Assembly: GCA_017998555.1 (NCBI GenBank)
Contig: JAGOCU010000108.1
Location: 1-7,236, forward strand
Direction: 5' to 3'
Source: Thermoflexales bacterium
GTDB lineage: Bacteria; Chloroflexota; Anaerolineae; J036; Brachytrichaceae
DNA length: 7,236 nt
In this document: piece by piece, positions 5,815 through 7,236 of the stretch
How the letters are laid out: each line of letters starts with the position of its first letter
Position numbering within the stretch: position 1 is the first letter of the stretch
Notes under the pieces: generated by a model
Database searches by the model: none
Seen by the model: the letters and a program-made list of their open reading frames with translations, nothing else
What the model was told of the DNA's origin: nothing
Translations under genes and position numbers: made by a program

Positions 5815-6816
5815 CTATTTGTAGCCGGGCACGCCCAGCACGATGAGCAGCGCGGTCAGCACCACGTTGGCCAGCGCGATCGGGAGAAGCTTCTTCCAGC
5901 CAAAGGCCATCAGTTTGTCATAGCGGAAGCGCGGCAAGGTCGCCCGCACCCAGACCATGACCAGCAGGCAGGCCAGAACCTTGACCGAGAAGTAGATCAG
6001 CCCGAGCACCCAGGAGTCGCCGACGAAGGGCCCGCTCCAGCCACCGAGAAAGAAGACGGTGAAGAGCGCGCTCAGGGCGACCATCTTGACGTATTCGCTC
6101 ATGAAGAACAGGGCGAATTTCATCCCGCCATACTCGGTCATGTAGCCAGCGGTGAGTTCCTGCTCGGCCTCGACCAGGTCGAATGGCGCGCGGGCGAGCT
6201 CGGCCAGGGCCGTGATGGCGAAGATCGCTGCCGCCACGGGCTGGCGGATGATGAACCAGCCCAGGATGTTTCCGGGCAACTGCTTGTCGATGATGACGGT
6301 CATGCTGGCGCTGCCGGCCATCAACACCACGGCGACCAACGACAGGCTTAGGGCCAGCTCGTACGAGATGACCTGGGCGGCGGCTCGCAGCCCGCCGATG
6401 GAGGCGTATTTGTTGTTGCTCGACCAGCCGGCCAGGGCAATCCCATACACGGCCGTCCCGAGCATGGCCAGCACATACAGGACCGCGGTGTCCAATCCAC
6501 CCGCCAGGTTGAAGAACGCGTTGCTGGAGATTGGGATCACGGCAAACAGCGCGATGGCCGGAATGACCGCCAGCATCGGGGCCAGGAAATACACAAACCG
6601 ATCCGCCTGGGCGGGGGTGATGCTCTCCTTGAAGATGAGCTTGAGGCCCTCAGCCACTGGCTGCAGCAGACCCTGCGGGCCGACCCGATTCGGGCCGATG
6701 CGCGACTGCATCCGGGCGATGACCCGGCGTTCGATCCAGGTCATGTAGGCGAACCCGGTCAGGGCCAGCAACAGGAACATGACCGCTTTGAGGAGAATCT
6801 CAAGGAAGTTGGGCAT
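5815..6816 (-). CDS. nuoH: NADH-quinone oxidoreductase subunit H (quinone-chamber subunit)
   Basis: This is a 333-residue protein with about eight membrane helices, the standard NuoH length. It forms much of the quinone tunnel and the first part of the proton-coupling axis. Conserved blocks are ERRVIARMQSRIGPNRVGPQ (29-48), GWSSNNKYASIGGLRAAAQ (130-148) leading into SYE (151-153), ELARAPFDLVEAEQELTAGY (206-225) and WVRATLPRFRYDKL near the C-terminus. The acidic residues D213, E216, E218 and E220 lie in the loop beside the quinone site. The usual Pro of PFDLPEAE is Val here, as seen in some lineages. The ATG at 6816 is the natural start, giving MPNFLEILLKAV. No Shine-Dalgarno can be seen in the 42-base gap after nuoG, the widest gap among the nuo genes here. 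Confidence 0.97.
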   Translation of the reverse strand: MPNFLEILLKAVMFLLLALTGFAYMTWIERRVIARMQSRIGPNRVGPQGLLQPVAEGLKLIFKESITPAQADRFVYFLAPMLAVIPAIALFAVIPISSNAFFNLAGGLDTAVLYVLAMLGTAVYGIALAGWSSNNKYASIGGLRAAAQVISYELALSLSLVAVVLMAGSASMTVIIDKQLPGNILGWFIIRQPVAAAIFAITALAELARAPFDLVEAEQELTAGYMTEYGGMKFALFFMSEYVKMVALSALFTVFFLGGWSGPFVGDSWVLGLIYFSVKVLACLLVMVWVRATLPRFRYDKLMAFGWKKLLPIALANVVLTALLIVLGVPGYK

Positions 6817-6858
6817 TGTTTGCGAGTTTGGCGTCCGCGGTGCCGGACACTATTCGAA

Positions 6859-7236
6859 TCAGACCAGCCGCTTTCCCATCACGCCGCTGAGGCGGATAAG
6901 CTCACCCGAGCGATAAAGCGCGGGTTGGGGTCGGGTGAGGGCCTCCATCGTCGGCTCGGCCGGGACGGCACCATCCGAAGGCGCATCACCCCGGCTGCTG
7001 CGCGCACCCACGCCGCCGCTGTTGTCATAGACCGTGCCGCCGTAGTAAAGATCATCGCGGCCCACTGGTGGCCACTGCGCTTCGACTTTGGCCAATCCGG
7101 CATAGGTCATGCCCACGAAGGGGCCCACATGCGCCGCCATATCCGCAAACACGGCACTGGCATCGGCGTACGACCAGCCCGCGCCCATCCGTTTGGCGAT
7201 TTCCTGGGCCGCCCACCAATCGGGCTTGGCCTCGCC
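6859..7236 (-). CDS. nuoG: NADH-quinone oxidoreductase subunit G, C-terminal part (partial)
   Basis: These are the last 125 codons of a minus-strand gene whose 5' end lies beyond the right edge. The frame is open to the edge and stops at TGA (6859-6861). The first visible residues, GEAKPDWWAAQEIAKRMG, match the motif found near the C-terminus of the molybdopterin-oxidoreductase fold shared by NuoG and formate dehydrogenases. The closing LYRSGELIRLSGVM resembles the 'LYDxGTLVxxS' ending of NuoG. NuoG is the large peripheral FeS subunit carrying electrons from NuoEF towards NuoI; none of its cluster ligands fall in this fragment. Position directly upstream of nuoH is the standard operon order. 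A stretch around residues 75-97 rich in Gly, Ser, Asp and Pro looks like a flexible linker. A stand-alone molybdopterin enzyme is the alternative, but context makes it unlikely. Confidence 0.88.
   Translation of the reverse strand, partial: GEAKPDWWAAQEIAKRMGAGWSYADASAVFADMAAHVGPFVGMTYAGLAKVEAQWPPVGRDDLYYGGTVYDNSGGVGARSSRGDAPSDGAVPAEPTMEALTRPQPALYRSGELIRLSGVMGKRLV

Overview
The window is a GC-rich bacterial segment. About four fifths of it is the distal part of a respiratory complex I operon on the minus strand, read from the right edge leftwards: nuoG (3' end only), nuoH, nuoI, nuoJ, nuoK, nuoL and nuoM. The genes are packed with gaps of 5 to 42 bases and no visible internal promoter or terminator, so they look like one transcript whose promoter and first genes (presumably nuoA-F) lie beyond position 7236. 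The organism cannot be proved from this sequence. The full-length nuo order, the wording of the NuoH quinone-site motif (PFDLVEAEQELTAGY) and an FAD-oxidase C-terminus of GlcD type would fit a Chloroflexota (Anaerolineae or Chloroflexia relative). That assignment is inference.

Together the products form the membrane arm and its junction with the peripheral arm of NADH:quinone oxidoreductase. NuoG carries FeS clusters, NuoI carries the two terminal 4Fe-4S clusters, and NuoH shapes the quinone chamber. NuoJ and NuoK relay the coupling signal along the charged membrane axis to the antiporter-like pumps NuoL and NuoM. The key residues I checked are present: NuoI has eight cluster cysteines, NuoK has E36 and E72, NuoL has E145, K230 and K343, and NuoM has E137, K215 and E388. 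The complex therefore looks functional. The third antiporter-like subunit, NuoN, normally follows nuoM but is absent here.

Nine bases after the nuoM stop is a perfect 25-bp stem hairpin with a 3-nt loop (900-952). Its end lies 2 nt from the Shine-Dalgarno of the next minus-strand gene, a pyridoxamine 5'-phosphate oxidase-family flavoprotein (243-884). That gene converges on a plus-strand gene seen only as its last 55 codons (2-169), probably the C-terminus of a GlcD-type FAD-linked oxidase.

The convergent gap holds the most unusual element in the window: eight uninterrupted 9-bp units of the form GTT-NNN-AAC (176-247). They are arranged as four plus four in inverted orientation, so the whole array can fold into a 36-bp hairpin. 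It is AT-rich against a GC-rich background and supplies the stop codon of the flavoprotein gene. Apart from this array, the neighbouring perfect palindrome and the missing nuoN, the region is ordinary core metabolism. I see no sign of a novel multi-gene system, RNA gene, CRISPR array or insertion sequence.
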